From assembly GCA_030144725.1 (NCBI GenBank), contig JASKMD010000029.1, positions 11,850,990-11,914,989 on the forward strand: a stretch of DNA of 64,000 nucleotides, read 5' to 3'. The notes below the pieces were generated by a model. The model did not search any database, had not been told where the DNA came from, and saw only the letters and a program-made list of their open reading frames with translations. Source of the DNA: Haematococcus lacustris. Its lineage: Eukaryota; Chlorophyta; Chlorophyceae; Chlamydomonadales; Haematococcaceae. Numbering within the stretch: position 1 is the first letter of the stretch; every line of letters starts with the position of its first letter. The translations under genes and the position numbers were made by a program. This document shows positions 1 to 9,671 of this stretch, one piece after another.

Positions 1-1290
1 GGCCATGTGGGGATCACCAAGACGCTGGAGCGTATCTCCAGGATATTCTGGTGGCCACGCATGAGATCTGAAGTACGTCACTATGTGAGTAACTGTGATG
101 CATGCCAGCGCAACAAGTCTGTGAATACCAGACCTGGTGGTTTGCTCACGCCACTGGCCATACCCTATGACAGATGGGAGTCCATGTCCATGGACCTGAT
201 CACTAAACTACCGCCCGGTAATCATGGCTTTGATGCCATTGCTGTCTTTGTGGATAGGCTGTCTAAAATGGTACACTTTGTGCCATGCCGTGAGTCTATG
301 AATGCTGAGGGCTTTGCCCGCCTTTTCATTGACAACGTGTTTAAACATCATGGAGTGCCCAGAGAAATAATCTCTGATAGGGGCTCTCACTTTACTAATC
401 ATTTCTGGGCGTCAGTTATGGCCATTCTTGGTGTAAAAGAATGTAAATCTAGTGCCTACCATCCTGAGTCTGATGGTCAAACGGAGAGGTATAATCGTAC
501 CTTGGAGGAAATGCTCCGTCATTACATCTCCCCTGCCCAGTCTGACTGGCCCTTCTTCCTGTCACTGGCTGAGTTCGCTGTGAACAACAGTCCACGCCCT
601 TCCTGGTCAACACTGGCCAGTCACCTCTGACACCGGCTTTGCTGGAGCTGCCAGGTGAGGTGTACTGTCCCTCTGCCAGGAAGCTGTCTGAGTGGTGGCA
701 GAGTAATGTCAAGCAGGCACGCCATTTCATGGAACAAGCTCAGCAGCGCCAGGCCTATCTGGCCAACAAGGGACGCAGGGATGTGGAGTTCAGCCCTGGT
801 CAGCTAGTGCTGCTGAGCACCAAGAACCTCCGGCTGAAGCCAGGTAAGGCTAAGAAGCTGCTGCCCAGGTTCATTGGGCCCTTTAAGGTCTTGGAGCACG
901 TAGGCCCTGTTGCTGTTCGCTTGGACCTGCCTCCTGCCATGGCACGCATGCACCCTGTGTTCCATGTCGCCCTGTTGAGACCCTACACTTCTGAGCATCC
1001 TCACTTGCCTCCTCCTGTGGATTGGCTAGATGAGGCGCCTCTGTATGAAGTGGAAAAGCTGCTCGCCCATCGTGGTGTACGTGCTGGTAGAGCACGAGGC
1101 TACTTGGTCAAGTGGCAGGGTTATGATGACTCTTACAACACATGTGAGCCAAGGAATAACCTTGTGAACTGCCAAGAAGTGTTGACTGCATTTAATGCAG
1201 TGCATGGTTTGTCTTAGCATCACTGCTATAGTGTTGCGAGTCCTTGTGTTCTCACGAGGGCGGAGCGTTTCCTCTTTGGAGGGGGAGGAA
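1..1290 (+). mobile_element. Ty3/gypsy retrotransposon, 3' half (integrase plus chromodomain), frameshifted
   Basis: The window opens inside a Ty3/gypsy pol gene. The first frame (to 630) is an integrase: zinc-finger part with CDAC, then the catalytic core with D in MDLITKLP, D in ISDRGSHFT and E in DGQTERYNR. Near 590-600 the frame breaks. The second frame (639-1217) carries the integrase C-terminal part, including GPFKVLEHVGPVAVRLDLP and MHPVFHVALLRPY, and ends in a chromodomain-like segment with YLVKWQGYDDSYNTCEP. That order, with a terminal chromodomain, marks the chromovirus-type Ty3/gypsy clade, which uses the chromodomain to choose chromatin targets. A purine tract lies at about 1277-1290, directly before the LTR. 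The frame break suggests a dead copy. Protease and reverse transcriptase would lie to the left of the window. Confidence 0.9.
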
Positions 1291-1498
1291 TGTAGCGAAC
1301 GGCTCCTCGAAGCCTAGCTCGCCTCACGGTACTTCTGTACTGCAGTGTGACATGGTGGGCGAAAGGGGCAGGTGGGCCTTCGTGCACACCTGCTTCAGAG
1401 GTTCGACTCCTCGGGGGAAACGTTCTAAACCCTGGCCGTGTCATGCTGTGGGAAAGAAGGTAGTTATCGGTTGTCGGCGCTGCTCTTAGCACGCTACA
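1291..1498 (+). repeat. 3' LTR of the Ty3/gypsy element
   Basis: The segment begins TGTAGC immediately after a polypurine tract and ends GCTACA, so it has perfect 6-bp terminal inverted repeats of the TG...CA type and a length of 208 bp. Both are usual for an LTR. No 5' LTR is in the window for comparison, so the boundary rests on the purine tract and the terminal repeats. Sequence to its right reads as a hAT transposase on the other strand. Confidence 0.7.
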
Positions 1499-2393
1499 GT
1501 GAGCGTGTCCGTCTCGTACTTGGCGTTTGCCTTCACGTACACAAGCTTCTCTGCTTGCTCCACACTTAGTGAGTTGCGAAGAGCGTTGCGGTAGATGGAG
1601 GTCCACACAGACCAGTTGCGCTCGGCCGCTGCAGTGGATACGTGGACTGAAAGCAACCGCACGGCTGCTTTTGCCAAGATGGGGAACTGCAAGTCGACAA
1701 TGGCAGGGACTGTTAGGGGAGGAGGGGCGAGGAGGCTGTCTGCAGGGGTAGGGAAGGAAGACACACCTGCTCGGCCGCCGTGACAGACCAGAAGGCCCGA
1801 CGGCTGTCCATGTCAGCCAGGTAAGTGACTGTGGGTTCGCCGGGCACTGTGACGGTTCTGCTTGTACGGAGGATGGAGTTTGCATGTCTGACCATGGCTG
1901 AAGACCATGCTGAGTTTAGAAAGCTGTCCAACTCCTGCAGAGTAGTCTGGTACGGAGCTCCTGCCAGCCGGGCCACCTCCGGCACCACATGCTCTGAATG
2001 CTCATCATCCAACTGATTCACAGGTGGCAGTGGCTTGGCGTTCCCACCCATGGAACGGAAGTTCACAGGGTCCAACACCCTGCAGTAAATGGACCAGTGA
2101 TTGTGCATTGCGTGCGCACGATGCGAGCAATGCCCGTCATGTTTGCGTTGGGTGTCGCTAGGGTTGGCAAAGCTCAGCTCTTTGGCGCAAAGGAGGCAGA
2201 CAATGACGACCAACTTTTTCACTGTGCTGATCCGGATGGCGTAGTTTGCGCGCATAGTGTAGCCTTTGACCTGCTTATACAACTCAGCGACCGTGCTTTC
2301 CTTCTTATCGAAGGTTTGCTTGGTGGTATGGGCAAAATGGGGCAGGCCGTCGAACCCAAGCGCGCTAGGCTCAGTGGGGCAAGGAGCAGCCAT
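1499..2393 (-). pseudogene. hAT-family transposase remnant, C-terminal part
   Basis: Read on the minus strand, the 3' frame (1764 to about 1499) is a hAT C-terminal dimerisation domain: LLSVHVSTAAAERNWS followed by SLSVEQAEKLVYVKAN, the conserved block of Ac/hobo-like transposases. The upstream frame (2393 to about 1780) contains HNHWSIYCRVLDPVNF and RRAFWSVTA, plausible parts of the same transposase core, but lies in a different frame. No intron of sensible phase joins the two, so I treat it as broken. The extreme C-terminus runs into the 3' LTR at 1498, which suggests that the Ty3/gypsy element inserted in this gene. Confidence 0.65.
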
Positions 2394-2909
2394 TGCGCTG
2401 GTCGGCAGTGGAAGACGCTGAAAGAATCGTGAGCCTAGAAATCCTAGAAATTTTTCCTGAGCCTAGAAACCTAGAAATAGATTTCTAGGTTGGCCGGTCG
2501 CGCCCTAGCGGCTACTAGTTTAAGGAGCAACCTGAATTGGGACGCAGTAGCCCAACAGCTAGAGGATGATGATGAGGATTGGGAGCGGATTGTGCTTATG
2601 CAAAGGCGCCCACCAATGCAGTGCCAACGTTGGCGACGCCTGCGTCATCATTTGCGGGGCCTGCAACATCGGAAACAGCTGGGCGGGCTGCAGCTGCGTT
2701 GGTACGGCTTGCTGCGCCTGGGGCTGGAAGGCTTGCATAGGCTGGCCCTGCCGTGCCAGCATCGGCGACGTTTGCGTCTGAGCTCGCGCCTGTAAGAGGA
2801 GATGCAGTTGGGCCTGCAACTGTGGCAGATTGGGCTGCTGCATTTGTCGCAGCGGACTTCCCTGTACGGCTACCCTGCTTAAAAGATTCCTTCACCTGAC
2901 CCAACGGCC
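2394..2909. other. Intergenic stretch next to the hAT remnant, no gene seen
   Basis: I find no supported gene. A minus-strand Ala/Gly/Gln-rich open frame at 2559-2904 has low-complexity composition and no motif I recognise. Around 2417-2489 a short motif built on CCTAGAAA is repeated, and 2470-2489 is an almost perfect 9-bp inverted repeat with a two-base loop. Confidence 0.4.
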
Positions 2910-2979
2910 CGTCATTCTACATCATTCTAACCTCGGTTCAAACGCGGCGGAAAGGAGGCTAGAATGATGTAGAATGACG
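2910..2979. repeat. Inverted repeat forming a 25-bp hairpin stem
   Basis: Positions 2910-2934 (CGTCATTCTACATCATTCTA then ACCTC) are the reverse complement of 2955-2979 with one mismatch, around a loop of about 20 bases. Each arm itself repeats the motif CATTCTA twice. This may be a minimal foldback transposon or the fused ends of a deleted element. No coding sequence is enclosed. Confidence 0.7.
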
Positions 2980-3370
2980 TGCGGGTACTTTCGTTAAAGT
3001 GCAAGAACCGACGAAACCGACCGCCCCTCGCCGTCTCCTTTGGGGCTGCTGAGCAGCGCCCCTGACTGCTGTGAATGCGTAATCTAATCGTGCAGGGTCA
3101 CAACGAGCAGGGGCGCGGCCAGTGGCCCTAAACGCGATAAAGTGCGTCGGTTAGGCGAGAAAAACGAAAAACGAAAAACGAATCGAGTGCGAACAGGGCC
3201 ACAGAAATACACGTATCGTATCAAAAAATACAAGTGCCGGCCGGCAAGTTGCGTGGGTGCCTTCAAAGCAGCTGCTGGTTGCCACCACAACTAGAGTCCG
3301 CGCTAAAGCCATGCCGCGCAGGGCTAATGCCATCGGCCTGCTCCCGGAGCAGTCGGTCGCATGTGCCGGT

Positions 3371-4261
3371 TGTACATTAGAGCGTGACCCGGAATGTTAA
3401 ACCATCTTTAACCATCTTTAACCAAGGGAAACAGTTTACCGTACTCTCCCGATCGATTCCCGAAGCCTCCGAAACTATATTTTAAAATATTATTCCCGAG
3501 CCAAAATTTTCATTGTTTCAAGTTCCCCGATGGCCAAAGTACGTCAGAAGTTCATTTTGAGAACGTCTTCGTGCTCAGAAATAATCAAGCCTCCCACCCC
3601 ATTAATCTCGCATCAAAAGCACATGATCGACATTGTCGACTCTCGAGGTCTCTCTTGACGAGTGAGAAACATCCGGAAGCGTTGTTCATCGTGTATAAGG
3701 AGCTCGCGGTGCCGATTAGCAGCCGCGTCGGCGGCACTGATGCCCCGGACCACAAACTGGTCCATTGCTGGCACTTTCGTCAAGGTCAACTTATTGTTTA
3801 ACCACATCCCGAAGAACCAAAAAATTACATTGTTTACTCTTTCCCGATTTCCCGAAGGACAAAAAACGATTCGGGATAGGGAATCGATCGGGAGAGTACG
3901 GTAACCAATCTTTAACACAACCGCCAGGTCGCACTCCGTAGCCGTGATGGAAGGCGAAGCACCCGCGATGGCTAATGGCTGCACTCCGACCCCTACTGCG
4001 GCTCCTGTCGGTGCATGTCTCAACATGCGCATCGGAATGCACATCAGCCCGAGCAGCCCGCTAGCATCGTTGTTAAACTCTTAAAGATCAGTAAGATCGG
4101 GGGTGACCAACTGGTCGGCTTACTATCGCCAAACCCCAATTGCACTCCGGGTCGTCAGGGTGTTAGGCTGGACTGGTTAAAGATGGTTAAAGATTTGTTA
4201 AAGCACGTTAAAGGCCCAAAACATCAGGAAGTTAGTTTAACCAGTCGCGCTCTATTGTACA
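3371..4261. mobile_element. Outer terminal-inverted-repeat element hosting a nested insertion
   Basis: The left end 3371-3388 (TGTACATTAGAGCGTGAC) matches the reverse complement of the right end 4244-4261 at 16 of 18 positions. Just inside the left end lie repeats of the type TTAAACCATCTTTAACC, and the reverse-complement motif occurs near the right end at about 4177-4215, so the subterminal structure is also inverted. Nothing inside looks like a transposase, so this is a non-autonomous element. A second, unrelated inverted-repeat element (3437-3903) sits inside it, so this outer one is older. Confidence 0.6.
3437..3903. mobile_element. Non-autonomous TA-flanked TIR element, short copy
   Basis: The ends read TACCGTACTCTCCC and GGGAGAGTACGGTA. 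The inverted repeat continues inward over GATTCCCGAA, so the TIR is about 25 bp. A TA dinucleotide at each end fits a Tc1/mariner-like target duplication. The 467-bp interior has no transposase. A second copy with the same ends and about 90 percent similar flanks lies at 9672-10692, which defines a family. Confidence 0.75.
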
Positions 4262-5104
4262 TGCAAGAACATCAGAGTTGGGAGGCCCTGACTTTCCGCC
4301 GTCGCCGTCCTGCCCAGCCATCAAGGACAGGCTGCGGGACTGGCTGCGCTGCTCCTAGCTGCTCCTTTCCCGCGTGACATGTAGCCTCTGTATCGCTGTA
4401 TTGTATCGATACAAAAAATACGCGTTTTTCTGTGTATTTTCTTGTATTTCCTGTATCGATACACGTATCACCCATCACTGCTCCCAACTGCCCATGTCTA
4501 ACGCTGCATCACTCCATTTGTCACTCCATCTGTCACCCCGTCCAAGTGCGCAGGGGGTCGTGACTGTGATTTGCTCGCGGTCACATGGGGCAGCTGTGAT
4601 TTGTTGGCGGTCACATGGGGCAGCCCGCGAGCAAAGACTGCAATGGCTTGCGCTGATGCTCAGATGACGCTAATTGAACTACAGCTACCAATGTGATGAC
4701 GCTATCCAAAACGATGCAATATTGAGAGAGTCCTGAGAGACTTGCATGACCCATGTTGGTGCCCCATGAGTCCAGGAGGCGGCCTCCGACGGCGCATCAT
4801 TAACGAGCCACAGCGTGGCTCAGGGGCCACAGCGTCGCTAAGCACAGCCATCGCGCTAAGAAGCGAACGAAGGCGCAACAAGGATCGGGAGCTGATATGA
4901 GCTAATATGGTTGGCTTGCTATTTTTGATACTAATAATATTAGCTGGGGGGGGGAACCGCCGCCCCTAGGGCACCATGGGCGCTATGCGGCACGATGCCG
5001 TCTCAGGTACAGTTGGGCATGGTATGGCGTCCATAACTACCTGTATGGATGGAACTAATAGCTGGCTACCCCTCCCATTGAACAACCAACCCCCCTAACG
5101 AGCA
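4262..5104. other. Intergenic stretch, no gene; short repeats only
   Basis: No coding sequence is supported. Notable pieces are two copies of the 12-bp palindrome TGTATCGATACA near 4397 and 4452 inside an AT-rich patch, and a 30-bp tandem duplication at about 4566-4625 built on GCGGTCACATGGGGCAGC. Confidence 0.4.
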
Positions 5105-5604
5105 GGTGGAACGGGCAGGTGGAACAGCGCCTGGTGCGCCCAGCCTGGAGCCAGGAGCGTGGCCAGCCAGTGCGGGGCATGATGTGGTGCCCAGTAGTGC
5201 CCCCCCGCAAGCCCCCACGGGCCCCACGCAACAGCCAGGAAGCCACACCGGCAGCAGCCTCAGAGCCAGGGCCCAGCACTCCCCCTCCAGCCAAGCGCAG
5301 CAAGCGCACCAAGGCTGAGCCAGGGGCAGCTGAGCCCACCAAGGGCAAGGGCAAGGGCAAGGCTGCCAAAGCCAAGCCAGCACCACAGCCAGGCAAGTGG
5401 CTGGACAGGGACTGCAGTGCAGCATTGAACATGCAGCGCATTGAGGAGAGCAGGTGGCGGCCGCTTGAGCTGTGCTACTGGCCAGACCAGGGAGCTCTGC
5501 CAGCCAAGGGCAAGGAGTACCCTGTCCTGGGCTACAAGCGGGTGCGAGACAAGCCTCCCAAGGCCCAGGAGCAGCAGCAGCAGCAGCCTGCTGTGGCACA
5601 GTAA
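5105..5604 (+). pseudogene. Fanzor/TnpB-like nuclease, C-terminal half (copy 1)
   Basis: An open frame begins in the middle of the protein (RPAWSQERGQPVRGMMWCP), crosses a Pro/Ala/Lys linker, then reaches KWLDRDCSAALNMQRIEESR and ends after a Gln run at 5604. DRDxxAALN is the RuvC-III motif of TnpB and Fanzor proteins, whose Asp is the third catalytic acid. The RuvC-I and RuvC-II parts are missing upstream, so the copy is 5'-truncated even though this half is open. Homologous pieces elsewhere in the window confirm a repeated element. Family assignment is from motif order, not a search. Confidence 0.7.
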
Positions 5605-5848
5605 TGTGTGCCCCCTCCATTTTAGCTGTCATCAGCTTACAATTAGTGCATGTTTTGTCATGCCAACTCTACATCATAGCCCTTGGGTCAGGCAATAGTG
5701 TAGGTGGTAGGCGGGCTCATGTGCCATGTGCACTGGGTTTACTCCACACAGCCCAATAACACTGTTTGAGTCGGATCTAGTTAGTGGCTGCTAGTGGCTG
5801 CTAATGGGTACTTCTGATCTGGCTCAAATGGAGGCCCTAGTGAGGGAC
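5605..5848 (+). ncRNA. Conserved 3' non-coding end of the Fanzor-like element (copy 1)
   Basis: The 244 bases after the stop codon are closely matched after two other copies (25309-25541 plus; about 31377-31610 minus). Shared blocks are GTCATCAGCTTACAAT, ATGCCAACTCTACA, TTTACTCCACACAG, short repeats of CTAGTGG, and a common end GGAGGCCCTAGTGAGGGAC. In TnpB and Fanzor systems the guide (omega) RNA is encoded at the element's 3' end, so this is where it would be expected. That is inference. The conservation itself is seen. Confidence 0.45.
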
Positions 5849-5908
5849 AAGGGGGCTGTCACGGATTGGATGGGAGCAGCTGCTGCTTGAGATGGGGCTG
5901 GATGCTCA

Positions 5909-6540
5909 ATGTATTATTGTTGTGAATTACCCCGGCGACCCCGGCGTCACCCAGGCAGTGAGTGCAGTCTCAGGGACGAGAAGTCAGGCCAGCTGGTCGC
6001 TGACAAGGTGGCCCGGTGGAAGCTGACCAAGGGCCGGGTGAAGCATGCCAGCGGCCTGAACAATGCCCGCCGTAACACTGAGCGGTGGCTAGCACCGATC
6101 AAGCCCCACCTCCAGCGCCTGGAAGCAGCGAGCTCAGACGGCACCTCCCTGGAGGCAAACCTGAAGCACATCACCGTCACCCTGGCCACCTGGGACGCGG
6201 TGTGGGAGGTGTACCTGGACCCCAAGTGGGCACGCCAGCGGCTGATGCTGTACGGAGCCCAGGACCGGGCGCTAGAGCAGTTCTTCAACAAGGTGAGGGT
6301 GGGTGGGTGGTAGGGAGGGTAAGGGACTGAGAGGTGGTGTGTGCCTTGTGTGCATGGCTGCAGTTGGAGGAGGACATGGTGGAGTTGTCCATGAAGCGCC
6401 ATGGGCATGCCAAGCAGCTGGTGGTCTTTATTTGCGCAGCTAGCATTGGCACTGCGGGAGGGTGGGGTGATCATGCGGTGCTGCGGGCCTGCTGGTGGTG
6501 TGCAGGCCCAGGGGAGCAGGCCACCAGCGTCGATGCCATG
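5909..6540 (+). pseudogene. Fanzor/TnpB-like nuclease, central part (copy 2), with one intron
   Basis: The main frame contains WDAVWEVYLDPKWARQRL and LYGAQDRALEQFFNK, a 71-bp GT-AG intron (6293-6363), then LEEDMVELSMKRHGHAKQLV and a GIGTxGGWGxxAVLRAC-like block that breaks after 6510. The block resembles the RuvC-II region of algal Fanzors. At about 5930-5960 a different frame reads GDPGVTQAV, which looks like the RuvC-I DPG motif displaced by a frameshift. The downstream VDE-RTS segment and the RuvC-III motif are absent, so the copy is 3'-truncated as well. Confidence 0.6.
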
Positions 6541-6800
6541 CCATGCGATGGAAAAAAGCAACGGTGCACATAGCTTAAGCGTTGAAAACAGAGGGCATGT
6601 CTGTAATGTAAGCATAACGACGAGGGGTATGACTCACCATTTATACTTCCGACGCAGGACGCTAGCTGCAACCCTGTGTACGTCACGCACTAGTCGTAGT
6701 TGACAGTGGATGGCCGGCAGTTGGCCTGCAGTGCTGGGTCAGCCGGTAGTGTCCCGTGCACTGGGCTGATGGCTGATCCCGACGGGCCCATACAACATAT
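6541..6800. other. Short spacer, nothing recognised
   Basis: No gene, RNA or repeat boundary is evident between the truncated Fanzor-like copy and the CCCCG satellite. Confidence 0.4.
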
Positions 6801-6983
6801 GCCCGCCCGCCCCGCCCCGCCCCGCCCCGCCCCGCCCCGCCCCGCCCCGCCCCGCCCCGCCCCGCCCCGCCCCGCCCCGCCCCGCCCCGCCCCGCCCCGC
6901 CCCGCCCCGCCCCGCCCCGCCCCGCCCCGCCCCGCCCCGCCCCGCCCCGCCCCGCCCCGCCCCGCCCCGCCCCGCCCCGCCCC
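6801..6983. repeat. CCCCG pentanucleotide satellite, about 36 units
   Basis: An almost uninterrupted run of CCCCG units. Every frame is open and reads as an Arg-Pro-Ala-Pro-Pro or Gly-Arg-Ala-Gly-Gly repeat, which explains the spurious open frames here. The complementary strand is G4-run DNA capable of forming quadruplexes. Confidence 0.95.
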
Positions 6984-7051
6984 CGTCTTGCGTCACATCC
7001 TCACAGGGATGGCACTAGGCACAGCCTCAGCTGCAAGAAGCAGTCACATTG

Positions 7052-7120
7052 TCGTGGTCTCGATCTCACGACCTCTCATTTATTAAGTCCACCTATAACC
7101 GACTGAGCCACTCTCTGCAG
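7052..7120 (-). ncRNA. tRNA-like sequence with Pol III A and B boxes (SINE head or tRNA pseudogene)
   Basis: On the minus strand TGGCTCAGTCGG is a perfect match to the Pol III A-box consensus, and about 35 bases later GGTCGTGAGATCGAGACC resembles a T-arm/B box. The D-stem partner and acceptor stem do not pair properly, so a functional tRNA is unlikely. The arrangement resembles the tRNA-derived head of a SINE. Confidence 0.35.
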
Positions 7121-7269
7121 GATGGGGTGGGATATCCTATCTACCACTTTGGAGGAGGCTGAGGTGGTGTGTTGCGGCAGGGAGGGAGGGAAGCCCATGA
7201 CCTTCCCAAGCAACAAGGAGCGGCTAACGGCAAACGTGGAGGCTGCTACACCCCTACCCATTTTCTCAA

Positions 7270-8412
7270 GCAGGGACAGGGCAGTGAGTGAGGCACTGAT
7301 GGGTCTGGCTGGCGGAGGAGTGCTAGATCCAGGCTTTGAGGCCACTGGCTGTGTGGCTGCCTTGATGTGTTGGGGCTGTGGCAGCTGGCATGGGGCCACT
7401 ACCGGGCACCACATCAGGCCCCCGACATTCTGATCACGCTGGGCAGAGCAGCCGGTGGTCCACCTGTCACCACAGCGTCAGCACCCAACCTGCGACGGAT
7501 GCCAATGCCAACTGCGCTAAAGAAGACCACAAGTTGCTTGGCATGCCCATTGCGCTCCATGGACACCTCCGCCATGTCCTCCTCCAACTGCAGCCATGCA
7601 CACAAGGCACACACGGTGGCTGACATGGTGGCACCATGTTAGGCATGGCACAGTCAACCACTCTTTCAGTTCATGCCTACCCACCACTCCCAAGTACACA
7701 ACCCAGCCACCTATCCACCCATCTACCCACACATTTACCCACCCACCTACCCACCCATCTACTCCCACCCACCCACCCTCACCTTCTTCAAGGTATGGCT
7801 GGCATGGCTGATGGGTGTACATGCTGTGCCTCCAGCTGCCGGCTCAGGTGGTTGGTGCCACCCTGGCTGCATCCAGACACTGCTGTACCAACTTTTAGGG
7901 CAGCACAGCTGCACCAACACCATGATGGTAACTGCGCTGCGTTTACACTCTCATCTGATGTGCGATTGGCACAGCCCATCTCTTCCTAGCTTGCGTCAGC
8001 TTCTTAGATGGGTTGAGGAAGGGCTGGGTGGGATCCTGTCCATGCGTGCGGTGTGGCAACATCAAGGTTACGGTCAACCACTTCCACTTCATGCCCAGAT
8101 TCACTTCAAGTTGCACTTAATGCCCCCTATCATAAGTTACCCAGGCTCACCTTCTGTAAGAACTGCTCCTGGTCCTGGTCCTGGTCTCCGTACAGCCTCA
8201 GCCGCTGCCGTGCCCACTTTGAGTCCTGGTACACCTCCCACACCGCATCCCAGATGGCTAAGGTGAAGGTGATGTGCTGCTGATATACTTTCAGGAAGGT
8301 GCCGTCTAAGCTGGTTGCTACCAAGTGCTGTATGTGGGGCTGCCAGCAACCGCTCAGTCTTGCGACGGTGTTTGCAATGTGGCTGCATCAGACACAAACT
8401 CATGCTCCTCAA
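7270..8412 (-). pseudogene. Fanzor/TnpB-like nuclease fragment (copy 3), intron-bearing
   Basis: Read on the minus strand: DGTFLKVYQQHITFTLAIWD, then WARQRLRLYGDQDQDQEQF, ending at a GT donor after 8151. A 563-bp intron follows (8150-7588), then LEEDMAEVSMERNGHAKQLV, a degenerate GIG...GADAV block, and in another frame MWCPVVAPCQLPQPQ with the Pro-rich linker. It is collinear with copy 2 and uses the same intron position, but the intron is eight times longer and contains a CACC-type microsatellite. Frames are broken at about 7440 and the RuvC-III end is absent. Confidence 0.6.
7681..7788. repeat. CACC/CCAT-rich microsatellite
   Basis: Imperfect tandem CCCACC, CTACC and CATC units. The stretch lies within the enlarged intron of Fanzor-like copy 3. 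Confidence 0.8.
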
Positions 8413-9671
8413 CTAGGACCTTGCCATTGTGAAAGAGCCTCACCACAAGGCCCTATGTTGCTGCACCTGTAGCTGCCGCTGGGTGCCTATTGGTGTAGGG
8501 GCAAAGCCGCCGGGAGTAACTGGAGGAATAGATGTTGGCTCCCAAGAGCCTCTTTGCCATTGCCATCAGCAAGCACACACACGCAAACCAGTGCACAAGT
8601 AGGCGATTTGATGGGGGGTGATTGTGATTGATACGCCTCAGATGAGACTGTCGTGCCATAGCCACCAACATCGTAAATAATTTCCTCATAGTTAAAGAAA
8701 TGCGCGGATCTAAATTAAAAAATAAAAGTTAGTTCCCCTATCTACTCCTCAGTACTGCACCGAACCCTCATCGTGCGAAGCTGCACCATATTCAGTCTAC
8801 TAGTGTTATTATGTAATATAGTAGTTATGTTAGTTATTCACTGATGATTTACAGGTCTGGAGATTGTTGTTCCTTTCGATTTTATTTGCTTCTCATGGTG
8901 CAGTATTGCAATTGTCCCTAGTGCAGTACTGCACCGCACCGAGTGGTACAGTACAACACCTTAGCTAAAACTTACCAACCTGGCATAGTTAGAGCAGCCA
9001 TAGTTAGAGTAGCCATGTAGGGCTATGTGCCCTGTTACGGGCAAAAATACTCAAGTTTGTCGCTTCTAGTTTGCCCGAGTGCATAAACATCAAGCGCGCA
9101 TTCAACACTCAGTCCCGGACAAAACACTTGATGATCAACAGGGTGGTAGGGCGGTAGTTGGCTGGGGAAGTTGGCATGAATTAGTTGGGGTGGTTGGCTT
9201 TGTCTGACTGAGTAACGGGGCACACCGTCACCCATGTGAACATATGCGGCATGGAGTGTGTGATGCCTATGGTTGTGAATAGGAGGGCAAGCGGAGGCTG
9301 CAAAACAACCTCTACCCACCAGCCACACAACAGGACCGTGGTCTGCTGCTCTACTTCACAGACCAACAGGACATGGGGCAGTGCCTGGGGCCATGTGCTT
9401 GGAAGCTACCCTGACCTCCTCACAGGACACTTGTGATGCACCAGCCTGGCTAGGCACACCGTGGTCTGCTGTTCTACTTCACGCCCACACGGGGCCAGCA
9501 GAGGTGCCGGCATAGTGGGCTGATAGGGCTGCGGCCTAGACCCCCTGGTGTGCGTACAACAGCCACTAACACGAGCATGCGCACCCTTGAACTTAGCAGT
9601 ACGAGATGTTACGCGCCAGCGCCTCGGTCTCGCGGTTTTGACGGCACTTAAAACCACCGGCGCTTCCTCTA
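8413..9671. other. Repeat-rich intergenic stretch, no gene seen
   Basis: Open frames here are short and lack recognisable domains. Positions 8528-8570 (TGTTGGCTCCCAAGAGCC and following) match 23239-23279, part of a dispersed repeat. GTGGTCTGCTG-TCTACTTCAC occurs twice, near 9340 and 9463. Around 8700-9000 the sequence becomes AT-rich. Confidence 0.4.

Noticed and set aside
1395..1412. Possible tRNA T-arm (GAGGTTCGACTCCTC)
   Set aside because: It lies within the LTR and no D-arm or acceptor stem can be paired around it.
2559..2904. Ala/Gln-rich minus-strand frame as a gene
   Set aside because: Low-complexity composition, no motif, alternative frames equally open.
6801..6983. CRISPR-like array
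   Set aside because: Contiguous pentanucleotide units without spacers, in a eukaryotic genome.
6739..7086. Arg-Pro-Ala and Gly-Arg-Ala repeat proteins
   Set aside because: They are produced by the CCCCG satellite, which is open in every frame.
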